Of a DNA stretch of 13,854 bases, positions 6,990 through 13,163 are shown piece by piece. The first letter of the stretch is position 1. Each line of letters starts with the position of its first letter. The position numbers and the translations under genes were made by a program. The DNA comes from Thermoplasmatota archaeon (GTDB taxonomy: Bacteria; Pseudomonadota; Gammaproteobacteria; Burkholderiales; Thiobacillaceae), in the NCBI GenBank assembly GCA_023475455.1, contig JAMCVR010000048.1:1-13854 (forward strand). Direction: 5' to 3'. Below the pieces are notes generated by a model that was not told the DNA's origin, searched no databases, and worked only from the letters and a program-made list of their open reading frames with translations.

Positions 6990-7808
6990 TCACTGTTTGG
7001 GGCGATGGACGAAAGAAAGTTCCGGAACGAACGCGGCACGCGCATCACGATCGCCCGGCAGCGGCAACGGCGACGATTTTTCGATGGCGCGCACCACCGC
7101 CTCGTCGTACGCCACGTTGCCGCTCGATTTCGTCACGCGCACGTTCAGGACTTCCCCGGTGGGCAGCAGCTTCACCAGGCAGCGCACCTCGGGATTGCCG
7201 GTCAGGTTGTCGGGCAGGCGGGTGTTGCCGCGCACCGTGGCGCTGATCAGGTCGCGGTACTGCCCGATCGCGCTCGCCACTTCGGCCTGCCGCTTGCCGG
7301 CGGCCGCGCGCGCTTCGGCCTGCTTCGCCAGGCGCGCCCGGTTGGCAGCCTCCTCGTCCGCCATCCGCCGTATCAGTTCCTCGTCTTCCATCTGCCGCAG
7401 CAGTTCGCGTTTTTTCCGTTCGGCCAGTTGCTTTTCGCGTGCCGCCTTTTCCGCTTCGGCGCGGGCTTTTTCTTCGGCCGCCTGGATGGCCTGCAATTTT
7501 TTCTGGCGCTCGGCCTCGGCCTTTTTCCTTTCCAGCGCAATGTCGGGGGCCTTGGGCGGCGGCGGTTCCTTCGCCACCGGTTCGGGTGCGGGTACGGGCT
7601 TGACCGGCTCCGGCCCGGGCGGCTTCACCGCGGCGGGCGGCAACGATTCCCACACGTCGACCATCACCGGCGCGGGGTGTTGGGTCTGCCACGACACGCC
7701 GAACACCAGCAGCAGCACGAACAGCAGATGCACGCCCAGCGCCAAAGCGCCGGCTGCGAGCCTGGGGACGGGACGGGAGACGAAGGGCGCGTCTGCCGGA
7801 ACGTTCAT
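6990..7808 (-). CDS. tolA: Cell envelope integrity protein TolA
   Basis: A 272-residue inner-membrane protein that spans the periplasm and transmits the proton-motive force used by TolQR to TolB and Pal. A short cytoplasmic N-terminus precedes one membrane helix (about 18-40, AAGALALGVHLLFVLLLVFG). A Pro-rich stretch (about 57-90) follows. A long charged helix (about 93-170) is rich in Glu, Lys, Ala and Arg, with ALERKKAEAERQKKLQAI and ARAEAEKAAREK. The C-terminal TonB-like domain (about 178-272) carries IGQYRDLISATVRGN, VRCLVKLLPTGEVLNVRV and YDEAVVRAIEKSSPLPLP. The ATG overlaps the tolR stop. About 135-155 bp separate it from tolB, the widest gap in the tol cluster, which fits the separate tolB-pal expression known in E. 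coli. Confidence 0.95.
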   Translation of the reverse strand: MNVPADAPFVSRPVPRLAAGALALGVHLLFVLLLVFGVSWQTQHPAPVMVDVWESLPPAAVKPPGPEPVKPVPAPEPVAKEPPPPKAPDIALERKKAEAERQKKLQAIQAAEEKARAEAEKAAREKQLAERKKRELLRQMEDEELIRRMADEEAANRARLAKQAEARAAAGKRQAEVASAIGQYRDLISATVRGNTRLPDNLTGNPEVRCLVKLLPTGEVLNVRVTKSSGNVAYDEAVVRAIEKSSPLPLPGDRDARAAFVPELSFVHRPKQ

Positions 7809-8215
7809 GGCGCGGGGCGGGCGAGCAGTCCGATGCGGGTGATCTGCAACCGTTGCAGGAGCGCCATCGTGCTCATCACTTCCTCGTAGCGGACATTCTT
7901 GTCGGCCGCGATGACCACCGGCTGATCCGGCAGGGCGCGGTGCAGCGCGGCGATTTCCGCCGCCAGCGCCGACTTCGCCACCACCCGCTCGTCGCCCGCC
8001 GCGGCACGGTTTTTCAGCACATATTCGCCCGACTCCCTGATGATGACTTCGAGCGGCTGCGCCGGGGTCTGCGAAGTCTTGCCGACGCTGGGCAGTTCGA
8101 CCTGAGCGGGGTTGATGAAGGGCGCGGTCACCATGAAGATGACGAGCAGCACCAGCATCACGTCGATCATCGGCACGACGTTGATCTGGGCGACCTGTTT
8201 GCGGGTGCGTGCCAC
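7805..8215 (-). CDS. tolR: Tol-Pal system protein TolR
   Basis: A 136-residue ExbD/TolR-family protein, the proton-channel partner of TolQ. A short cytoplasmic basic N-terminus (MARTRKQ) leads to one membrane helix (about 13-33) with the conserved protonatable Asp at D18 in VVPMIDVMLVLLVIF. The periplasmic domain contains SGEYVLKNR, VVIAADKNVRYEEVMSTMA and ends GLLARPAP. Translation starts at GTG 8215, 4 bp after the tolQ stop, and the TGA stop overlaps the tolA ATG, so TolQ, TolR and TolA are probably translated in a coupled way. Confidence 0.95.
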   Translation of the reverse strand: MARTRKQVAQINVVPMIDVMLVLLVIFMVTAPFINPAQVELPSVGKTSQTPAQPLEVIIRESGEYVLKNRAAAGDERVVAKSALAAEIAALHRALPDQPVVIAADKNVRYEEVMSTMALLQRLQITRIGLLARPAP

Positions 8216-8219
8216 GGAC

Positions 8220-8915
8220 CTACACCGATTTGGCCGTCACCTGCCGCTGCAGGATATTGGAAAACTCCTCCATGAAGCTTTCCATGCGGTTGGCCAGGCG
8301 GTCGATGTCGTGGGTGTAGCGGTTGTAGCCGACCACCGCGGGAATCGCGGCGAACAGGCCCATGGCGGTGGCGATCAGCGCCTCGGCGATGCCGGGCGCC
8401 ACCTGCGCCAGCGTTGCCTGCGCCACGCTCGACAGCCCCATGAAGGCGATCATGATGCCCCACACGGTGCCGAACAGGCCGACGTAAGGCGACACCGAAC
8501 CGACGGTGGCGAGGAAGGACAGGTGCGACTCGAGACCGTCGAGTTCGCGCTGGTAGGTGGCGCGCATGGCGCGGCGGGTGCCGTCGACGATGACGTTGAG
8601 CGACAGGCCGGCCTGCTGCCGCAGTTTCATGAATTCGCGAAACCCCGCCTCGAAGATGCGCTCCATCTCGCCCGCGCTTTCGCGCTCGGCCGCCACCCGC
8701 CGGTACAGGGCATTGAGGTCGCCGCCGCCCCAGAATTCGCGCTCGAAACGGTCGGTCGCGCGCAGGGCGCGCTTCAGGGAAAACAGCTTGATGAAGATGA
8801 ACCACCACGACAGCAGCGAGGCGCCCAGCAGCAGCAGCATCACGAGCTGAACCGGCACCGAGGCGTTGAGGACGAGGTGGAGCAGCGAAAGGTCCTGGCT
8901 GAGTTCTGGATTCAC
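8220..8915 (-). CDS. tolQ: Tol-Pal system protein TolQ
   Basis: A 231-residue MotA/TolQ/ExbB-family inner-membrane protein that forms the stator channel around TolR. There are three membrane segments: about 20-45 (VMLLLLGASLLSWWFIFIKL), about 133-158 (the SFLATVGSVSPYVGLFGTVW region) and about 172-195 (ALIATAMGLFAAIPAVVGY). A cytoplasmic loop lies between the first two. The GTG start at 8915 overlaps the ybgC stop (GTGA) in the native arrangement. This copy is complete; the 5' 436 bp of the gene are also duplicated upstream at 9061-9496. Confidence 0.96.
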   Translation of the reverse strand: MNPELSQDLSLLHLVLNASVPVQLVMLLLLGASLLSWWFIFIKLFSLKRALRATDRFEREFWGGGDLNALYRRVAAERESAGEMERIFEAGFREFMKLRQQAGLSLNVIVDGTRRAMRATYQRELDGLESHLSFLATVGSVSPYVGLFGTVWGIMIAFMGLSSVAQATLAQVAPGIAEALIATAMGLFAAIPAVVGYNRYTHDIDRLANRMESFMEEFSNILQRQVTAKSV

Positions 8916-9641
8916 GTCGTGTGGGTCAGTGCCTGAAGAATCGTTGCGGGCATTTTAACGGGTTTGAAATTCACCGCGTCGACGCAGGCCAGCGTGATCA
9001 CGGCTTTTGCCAGACAGGTGGAACCCCGCATGAGTTCCTGCCGCACGACCAGGCTGGCGCCGACGTAAGGCGACACCGAACCGACGGTGGCGAGGAAGGA
9101 CAGGTGCGACTCGAGACCGTCGAGTTCGCGCTGGTAGGTGGCGCGCATGGCGCGGCGGGTGCCGTCGACGATGACGTTGAGCGACAGGCCGGCCTGCTGC
9201 CGCAGTTTCATGAATTCGCGAAACCCCGCCTCGAAGATGCGCTCCATCTCGCCCGCGCTTTCGCGCTCGGCCGCCACCCGCCGGTACAGGGCATTGAGGT
9301 CGCCGCCGCCCCAGAATTCGCGCTCGAAACGGTCGGTCGCGCGCAGGGCGCGCTTCAGGGAAAACAGCTTGATGAAGATGAACCACCACGACAGCAGCGA
9401 GGCGCCCAGCAGCAGCAGCATCACGAGCTGAACCGGCACCGAGGCGTTGAGGACGAGGTGGAGCAGCGAAAGGTCCTGGCTGAGTTCTGGATTCACGTCG
9501 TGTGGGTCAGTGCCTGAAGAATCGTTGCGGGCATTTTAACGGGTTTGAAATTCACCGCGTCGACGCAGGCCAGCGTGATCACGGCTTTTGCCAGACAGGT
9601 GGAACCCCGCATGAGTTCCTGCCGCACGACCAGGCTGGCGC
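8480..9641. repeat. Tandem direct duplication, 581-bp unit (tolQ 5' part plus ybgC 3' part)
   Basis: Bases 8480-9060 recur at 9061-9641, with no mismatch seen on reading through. Two further bases (gc) match at the junction. Both parent genes remain complete: tolQ uses the left copy and ybgC the right one. Confidence 0.95.
8912..9496 (-). pseudogene. In-frame fusion of TolQ N-terminus to YbgC C-terminus, created by duplication
   Basis: From the duplicated tolQ GTG at 9496, about 145 residues of TolQ are read up to SVSPYVG. The junction then continues in frame into ASLVVRQELMRGSTCLAKAV of YbgC and ends at the ybgC stop (8914-8912), giving 194 residues. The product would keep the first TolQ helix and part of the second, joined to the last third of a cytoplasmic thioesterase, so it is unlikely to function. 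It lies between intact ybgC and intact tolQ and is best read as a by-product of the duplication. Confidence 0.8.
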
Positions 9642-9894
9642 GCCCGGCTTCGTGCAGGCCGACCGATACGTCGAGCGCATCGTTGAAGCGCGCCGGCGAC
9701 AGGTAATCGATTTCCACCCGCCGCACCACGAAAACAATCCCCGCCTCGTCGCGCAGCGCATCCTGCTCGAACCCGAACGCGCGCAGCCATTCGCTGCGCG
9801 CGCGTTCCATGAACTTGAGATAGTTGGCGTAGTACACCACGCCGCCCGCATCGGTGTCTTCCCAGTAGACGCGAACCGGCCAGCTGAATGCCAT
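9493..9894 (-). CDS. ybgC: Tol-Pal-associated acyl-CoA thioesterase YbgC
   Basis: A 133-residue hot-dog-fold thioesterase of usual length. YbgC hydrolyses acyl-CoA or acyl-ACP thioesters in the cytoplasm and is almost always the first gene of tol-pal operons; its exact role there is unsettled. The 4HBT signature [20 protein letters not shown] holds the catalytic Asp at D15. Later motifs are RVEIDYLSPARFNDAL and SLVVRQELMR. The ATG at 9894 begins [10 protein letters not shown], which matches family starts; longer starts run into ruvB-derived sequence. In the native order this gene starts 19 bp after the ruvB stop. Its C-terminal part and its 5' 96 bp each occur a second time nearby. Confidence 0.95.
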   Translation of the reverse strand: MAFSWPVRVYWEDTDAGGVVYYANYLKFMERARSEWLRAFGFEQDALRDEAGIVFVVRRVEIDYLSPARFNDALDVSVGLHEAGRASLVVRQELMRGSTCLAKAVITLACVDAVNFKPVKMPATILQALTHTT

Positions 9895-9913
9895 GTTCAA
9901 AACAGCGCCATGC

Positions 9914-10001
9914 TCAAAACAGGTCCCCGCCGGGTTCGCCGGACGGCGCGGCAATGCCGAGGTGGCGATACGCTAGCGGGGTGGCGATGCGGCCGCGCGG
10001 G
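9914..10001 (-). pseudogene. ruvB: Fragment of ruvB 3' end
   Basis: Duplicate of the last ~29 codons of ruvB, ending ...[15 protein letters not shown] and TGA (9916-9914). It is cut at 10001, where the unrelated insert begins. It adjoins the intact ybgC and so preserves the native 3' context of ruvB. Confidence 0.85.
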
Positions 10002-10248
10002 AGGGGGCATCCGCCAAGTGGACCTTGCACCGATTGATCTCATCGTCCAGCGCGCCGGCCGTGCCGATGCGGATGCCGGCCTTCTCCGGATGGTCCTTCC
10101 AGATGTCCTGCGTGGCGGCCCCGCGATTACCTGGACGGCGGGTTTCAACCGTGTCGACGCATCCCCGGGCCAGGCTGCCGCGTCCACAGGACGTCGGTCT
10201 TGCCGCGCGAAAACTCGGCGACAAAGGCCACCACCAGCTTGTCCTGGC
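10002..10248 (-). other. Unrelated 247-bp insert; part resembles a dynamin-like GTPase P-loop
   Basis: This stretch matches nothing else in the window. On the minus strand, 10246-10196 reads [17 protein letters not shown], which resembles the P-loop region of bacterial dynamin-family GTPases. The similarity stops after GKT, and the frame then runs [11 protein letters not shown] and soon reaches a stop. A different minus frame (about 10010-10125) reads plausibly as protein, including [20 protein letters not shown] and [14 protein letters not shown], but I do not recognise it. Two unrelated coding-like pieces in different frames within 247 bp suggest a chimeric patch, such as a read tail, rather than a gene. 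The GTPase resemblance is from memory of the family and is moderate at best. Confidence 0.45.
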
Positions 10249-10344
10249 CGCGCGTTCCATGAACTTGAGATAGTTGGCGTAGTACACCACGCCGCCCGCA
10301 TCGGTGTCTTCCCAGTAGACGCGAACCGGCCAGCTGAATGCCAT
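10249..10344 (-). pseudogene. ybgC: Fragment of ybgC 5' end
   Basis: Duplicate of the first 32 codons of ybgC ([18 protein letters not shown]... to FMERA), starting at the ATG at 10344, 19 bp after the intact ruvB stop. The copy then breaks into the 247-bp unrelated insert (reading ARTSWWW...). It keeps the catalytic-motif region but cannot encode a thioesterase. Confidence 0.85.
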
Positions 10345-10363
10345 GTTCAAAACAGCGCCATGC

Positions 10364-11395
10364 TCAAAACAGGTCCCCGCCGGGTTCGCCGGACGGCGCG
10401 GCAATGCCGAGGTGGCGATACGCTAGCGGGGTGGCGATGCGGCCGCGCGGGGTGCGCTGCAGATAGCCCTGCTGGATGAGGAAGGGCTCGAGCACGTCCT
10501 CGATGGTGTCGCGCTCCTCGCCGATGGCGGCGGCGAGGTTGTCCAGCCCGACCGGCCCGCCCATGAACTTCTCGACCACCGCCGACAGCAGCTTCCTGTC
10601 CATCACGTCGAGTCCGGCGCGGTCGACGTCCAGCATCACCAGCGCCGCATCCGCCACCGCGCCGGTGGCCTGGCCACCGGCTTTGACTTCGGCGTAGTCG
10701 CGCACCCGCCGCAGCAGGCGGTTGGCGATGCGCGGGGTGCCGCGCGAACGGCGTGCGATTTCCAGCGCGCCGGCTTCGTCCAGGTTCATCTGCAAGAGGC
10801 CCGCCGAACGGTGCACGATGAAGCCGAGTTCCTCCGCCGAGTAGAACTCCAGCCGCGCGACGATGCCGAAGCGGTCGCGCAGCGGATTGGTGAGCATGCC
10901 GGCGCGGGTGGTCGCGCCGACCAGGGTGAACGGCGGCAGGTCGAGCTTGACCGAGCGCGCGGCCGGGCCCTCGCCGATCATGATGTCGATCTGGAAATCC
11001 TCCAGCGCGGGATACAGCACCTCCTCGACCACGGGGCTGAGGCGGTGGATTTCGTCGATGAACAGGACGTCGTTCGGTTCCAGGTTGGTAAGCAGCGCCG
11101 CCAGGTCGCCCGCGCGTTCGAGCACCGGGCCCGAGGTCTGGCGCAGATTGACGCCCATCTCGCGCGCGATGATGTGCGCCAGCGTAGTCTTGCCCAGCCC
11201 CGGCGGGCCGAACAGCAGCACGTGGTCGAGCGCCTCGCTGCGGTTTCTTGCCGCATGGATGAAGATTTCGAGCTGCTCGCGCGCCTTCGCCTGGCCGACG
11301 TATTCGGCCAGCGTGCGCGGACGCAGCGCGCGCTCGATCTGCTCCTCGACAGGGCTGACGGCGGCGGGGGCGATGAGGCGGTCGGTTTCGATCAT
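10364..11395 (-). CDS. ruvB: Holliday junction branch migration ATPase RuvB
   Basis: A 343-residue AAA+ motor that drives branch migration of Holliday junctions with RuvA. Walker A GPPGLGKT is at 63-70. Walker B with DEIH is at 114-117 ([12 protein letters not shown]). Sensor 1 is in [10 protein letters not shown], and the arginine-finger region is in [14 protein letters not shown]. The C-terminal winged-helix domain contains [18 protein letters not shown]. The ATG at 11395 lies 9 bp after the ruvA stop, in the usual ruvA-ruvB order. The gene is intact; only its last 88 bp are duplicated, at 9914-10001. Confidence 0.97.
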   Translation of the reverse strand: MIETDRLIAPAAVSPVEEQIERALRPRTLAEYVGQAKAREQLEIFIHAARNRSEALDHVLLFGPPGLGKTTLAHIIAREMGVNLRQTSGPVLERAGDLAALLTNLEPNDVLFIDEIHRLSPVVEEVLYPALEDFQIDIMIGEGPAARSVKLDLPPFTLVGATTRAGMLTNPLRDRFGIVARLEFYSAEELGFIVHRSAGLLQMNLDEAGALEIARRSRGTPRIANRLLRRVRDYAEVKAGGQATGAVADAALVMLDVDRAGLDVMDRKLLSAVVEKFMGGPVGLDNLAAAIGEERDTIEDVLEPFLIQQGYLQRTPRGRIATPLAYRHLGIAAPSGEPGGDLF

Positions 11396-11404
11396 GCGCG
11401 CATC

Positions 11405-11983
11405 TTACCCCCTGGACAGCAGTTTCAAGGCCTGGCGGATCGCCTCGGACACGGGCAGGTCGGCCGGCAGTTTCTGCATGGCGGCAGCCGCTTCCTTCTC
11501 GTTGTAGCCCAGGGCAAGCAAGGCCTGACGCACGTCGTCGGACACGCTCGCCTCGCCCGGCGCGGCGGCAATCGCGCCGGCGAAAACGGGCTTGCCCTTG
11601 AGTTCAAGCAGCAGGCGCTCGGCGGTTTTCTTGCCGATGCCCGGAACCTTGACGATGCGGCCGATTTCCTTCGCCGCGATCGCCGCCGACAGGTCGTTGA
11701 CCGACAGGCCGGACAGCACCGACAAGGCGGTCTTGGCGCCGATGCCGGAGACTTTCAGCAGCTCGCGAAAGGCCGCGCGCTCGACCTCGCTGCCGAAGCC
11801 GTACAGCAGGTGCGCGTCCTCGCGGATGGCCAGATGGGTGAGCAGGCTGATTCTTTCGCCGATTGCGGGCAGGGTGTAGAAGGTGCTCATCGGCACGTCG
11901 ATTTCGTAGCCGACGCCGTTCACGTCCACCAGGACCTGCGGCGGCTGTTTGGCGGCGAGTGTGCCGGTGATGCGTCCGATCAC
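11405..11983 (-). CDS. ruvA: Holliday junction DNA-binding protein RuvA
   Basis: A 192-residue protein whose tetramers bind the four-way junction and load RuvB. The N-terminal OB-fold domain begins [20 protein letters not shown]. Two helix-hairpin-helix motifs follow, at about 70-92 ([19 protein letters not shown]) and about 107-130 ([20 protein letters not shown]). A flexible Ala-rich linker precedes domain III ([20 protein letters not shown]), which contacts RuvB. The start is GTG at 11983, supported by an AAAGGA Shine-Dalgarno at 11995-11990 with 6-nt spacing. A 20-bp palindrome ends 4 bp upstream of that site. Confidence 0.97.
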   Translation of the reverse strand: MIGRITGTLAAKQPPQVLVDVNGVGYEIDVPMSTFYTLPAIGERISLLTHLAIREDAHLLYGFGSEVERAAFRELLKVSGIGAKTALSVLSGLSVNDLSAAIAAKEIGRIVKVPGIGKKTAERLLLELKGKPVFAGAIAAAPGEASVSDDVRQALLALGYNEKEAAAAMQKLPADLPVSEAIRQALKLLSRG

Positions 11984-11998
11984 ATCAGTTCCTTTCGA

Positions 11999-12048
11999 AC
12001 AAAGAGGACACGGAGGAAACCACGGTTATTCCTCCGTGTCCTCTTTGT
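11999..12048. repeat. Perfect 20-bp palindrome between ruvC and ruvA, likely a dispersed intergenic repeat
   Basis: CAAAGAGGACACGGAGGAA (12000-12018) is followed by a 10-nt loop (12019-12028) and its exact reverse complement (12029-12047); an A-T pair at 11999/12048 extends the stem to 20 bp. It fills most of the 78-bp ruvC-ruvA spacer and sits 4 bp from the ruvA ribosome-binding site. No T-run follows on either strand, so it is not a classic terminator. The GAGGACACGGAGG core resembles palindromes that, from memory, recur between genes in various bacterial genomes; repetition in this genome cannot be judged from one copy. In RNA it could pause transcription or protect upstream mRNA ends. Confidence 0.85.
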
Positions 12049-12061
12049 GGAAACAGGCATT

Positions 12062-12580
12062 TCATACCAGCCGCCCGCCCTTGACGCGATACCCCGCGGT
12101 GGACTGCGCACCCAACCGGCTGCCGTGCGCGTGGGTGATGGCGCAGGCGAGCGCGTCGGCGGCATCGGCAGTCGGCGCGACGGGCAGACCCAGCAGGCGC
12201 TTGACCATCTCCTGCACCTGCTCCTTGGCGGCCTTGCCGTGGCCGACCACCGCCTGCTTGATCTGCAGCGCGGTGTATTCCGCCACCATCAACTCGCACG
12301 ACACGGCGGCGCAGATGGCGGCGCCGCGCGCCTGGCCGAGCAGCAGCGTGGACTGCGGGTTGACGTTGACGAAGACGATTTCCACCGCGCAGGTGTCGGG
12401 CCGGTAGGTGGCGATCACCTCGTTCAGCCCGGCGAACAGCGCGCCGAGCCGCTGCGGCAACGTACCGTCCCCGCTTTTGACCACGCCGCTGGCGACGTAG
12501 GCCAGCTTCTGGCCGGTCTGTTCGATCACGCCGAAGCCGGTCAGCCGCAGGCCGGGGTCGATGCCGAGGATGCGACTCAA
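12062..12580 (-). CDS. ruvC: Crossover junction endodeoxyribonuclease RuvC
   Basis: A 172-residue resolvase that nicks Holliday junctions symmetrically. From the TTG start it begins [19 protein letters not shown], which matches family starts. The four metal-binding acidic residues are visible: D8 (GIDPG), E67 ([13 protein letters not shown]), D139 and D142 ([17 protein letters not shown]). In-frame GTG codons at 12586 and 12598 would give longer N-termini that lie inside the DUF5615 gene. I chose TTG because it overlaps that gene's stop (TTGA), suggesting coupling, and fits the family. No strong Shine-Dalgarno supports any of the options, so the exact start is uncertain. It precedes ruvA in the common ruvCAB order. 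Confidence 0.93.
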   Translation of the reverse strand: MSRILGIDPGLRLTGFGVIEQTGQKLAYVASGVVKSGDGTLPQRLGALFAGLNEVIATYRPDTCAVEIVFVNVNPQSTLLLGQARGAAICAAVSCELMVAEYTALQIKQAVVGHGKAAKEQVQEMVKRLLGLPVAPTADAADALACAITHAHGSRLGAQSTAGYRVKGGRLV

Positions 12581-12909
12581 GGCCACAACTCGACACACGT
12601 CGCGCCTGCTGCAAACGCTTCACGAATAGTGTCCTGACGGTCAATCAATAAACGCAGCACTCCGGACCTGTCGGGGTTATTGATACGCAGCCACAGCACG
12701 ACTAGCGGTGCGCCTCTGGTAAGGCTCAAATCATAAAAATCCGCATCGCGGGTCACCAGCACGTAGTCGTGCTGACCGGCGTACTGCCACAATGCGAGAT
12801 CGCTAGCCCGCTCCAACCCCAGGAGGACAACCTGGCTCGATCCTGGATAGGCTTCCTGCAAAAAAGGCGCAAGGCGTCTGGACAGATTTTCGTCCAGCAA
12901 CAGTTTCAT
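12577..12909 (-). CDS. DUF5615 PIN-like protein, probable toxin of a type II toxin-antitoxin pair
   Basis: A 110-residue protein with the layout of DUF5615 (Mut7-C/PIN-like) proteins. It begins [20 protein letters not shown], with acidic residues D6 and E7, and contains [20 protein letters not shown] with D55 and D57. These Asp-rich patches are the presumed metal-binding site of PIN-like nucleases. The ATG overlaps the stop of the DUF433 gene (ATGA), the usual pairing for this family. The pair interrupts the common yebC-ruvC adjacency. Toxicity and RNase activity are inferred from family association, not shown here. Confidence 0.8.
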   Translation of the reverse strand: MKLLLDENLSRRLAPFLQEAYPGSSQVVLLGLERASDLALWQYAGQHDYVLVTRDADFYDLSLTRGAPLVVLWLRINNPDRSGVLRLLIDRQDTIREAFAAGATCVELWP

Positions 12910-13130
12910 CCGTGTACCGAAGCAAGCTGACGCTCACGGTCTGCCGCAAAGGCGAGACAGGCCAGAATGTCGGCGGCTTCGAGTTCAGGAAAATCGGCGA
13001 GAATCGCTTCGTGAGCCTGCCCCGCCGCCAGCATTTCCAGTACGTCGTACACCGTTATCCTGAGCCCGCGGATACAGGGTTTGCCGCCACGCTTGCCGGG
13101 CTCGGAAGTGATACGACCGTGGTAATCCAT
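12906..13130 (-). CDS. DUF433 protein, probable antitoxin partner
   Basis: A 74-residue protein typical of DUF433. It has GRITSEPGKRGGKPCIRGLR followed by the helix-turn-helix-like ITVYDVLEMLAAGQAHEAIL and DFPELEAADILACLAFAADR. DUF433 proteins are small DNA-binding antitoxin-like partners of DUF5615 proteins and may autoregulate the pair. A strong AAGGAGA Shine-Dalgarno lies about 6 nt before the ATG at 13130. It begins 33 bp after the yebC stop, so the pair could be read through from yebC. I see no separate promoter with confidence. Confidence 0.8.
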   Translation of the reverse strand: MDYHGRITSEPGKRGGKPCIRGLRITVYDVLEMLAAGQAHEAILADFPELEAADILACLAFAADRERQLASVHG

Positions 13131-13163
13131 GCGCGTCTCCTTCCCTCGATTTGGCTCTGGATT

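Larger units (their letters stand above)
9799..10451. repeat. 203-bp direct repeat pair flanking a 247-bp unrelated insert
   Basis: Bases 9799-10001 recur at 10249-10451 (offset 450), with no mismatch seen on reading through. The unit contains the first ~96 bp of ybgC, the ruvB-ybgC spacer and the last ~88 bp of ruvB. Unlike the other duplications the copies are not adjacent: 10002-10248 between them matches neither neighbour. Confidence 0.93.

Noticed and set aside
6834..6993. Extended TolB start upstream of 6855
   Set aside because: The extra ~50 residues (Arg/Pro-rich, overlapping the tolA stop) would precede a clear signal peptide and do not look like an export signal.
1752..10248. Inserted patches as insertion sequences or transposons
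   Set aside because: The patches contain no transposase and no terminal inverted repeats; their content is local operon sequence (plus 247 unrelated bases), and the flank overlaps differ (a few bp, about 70 bp, or a gap) instead of being a constant target duplication.
10811..12637. 608-codon plus-strand open frame across ruvB, ruvA and ruvC
   Set aside because: It runs antisense through three well-supported genes and the intergenic palindrome; its long, His/Gln/Arg-rich sequence is typical of antisense frames in high-GC genomes.
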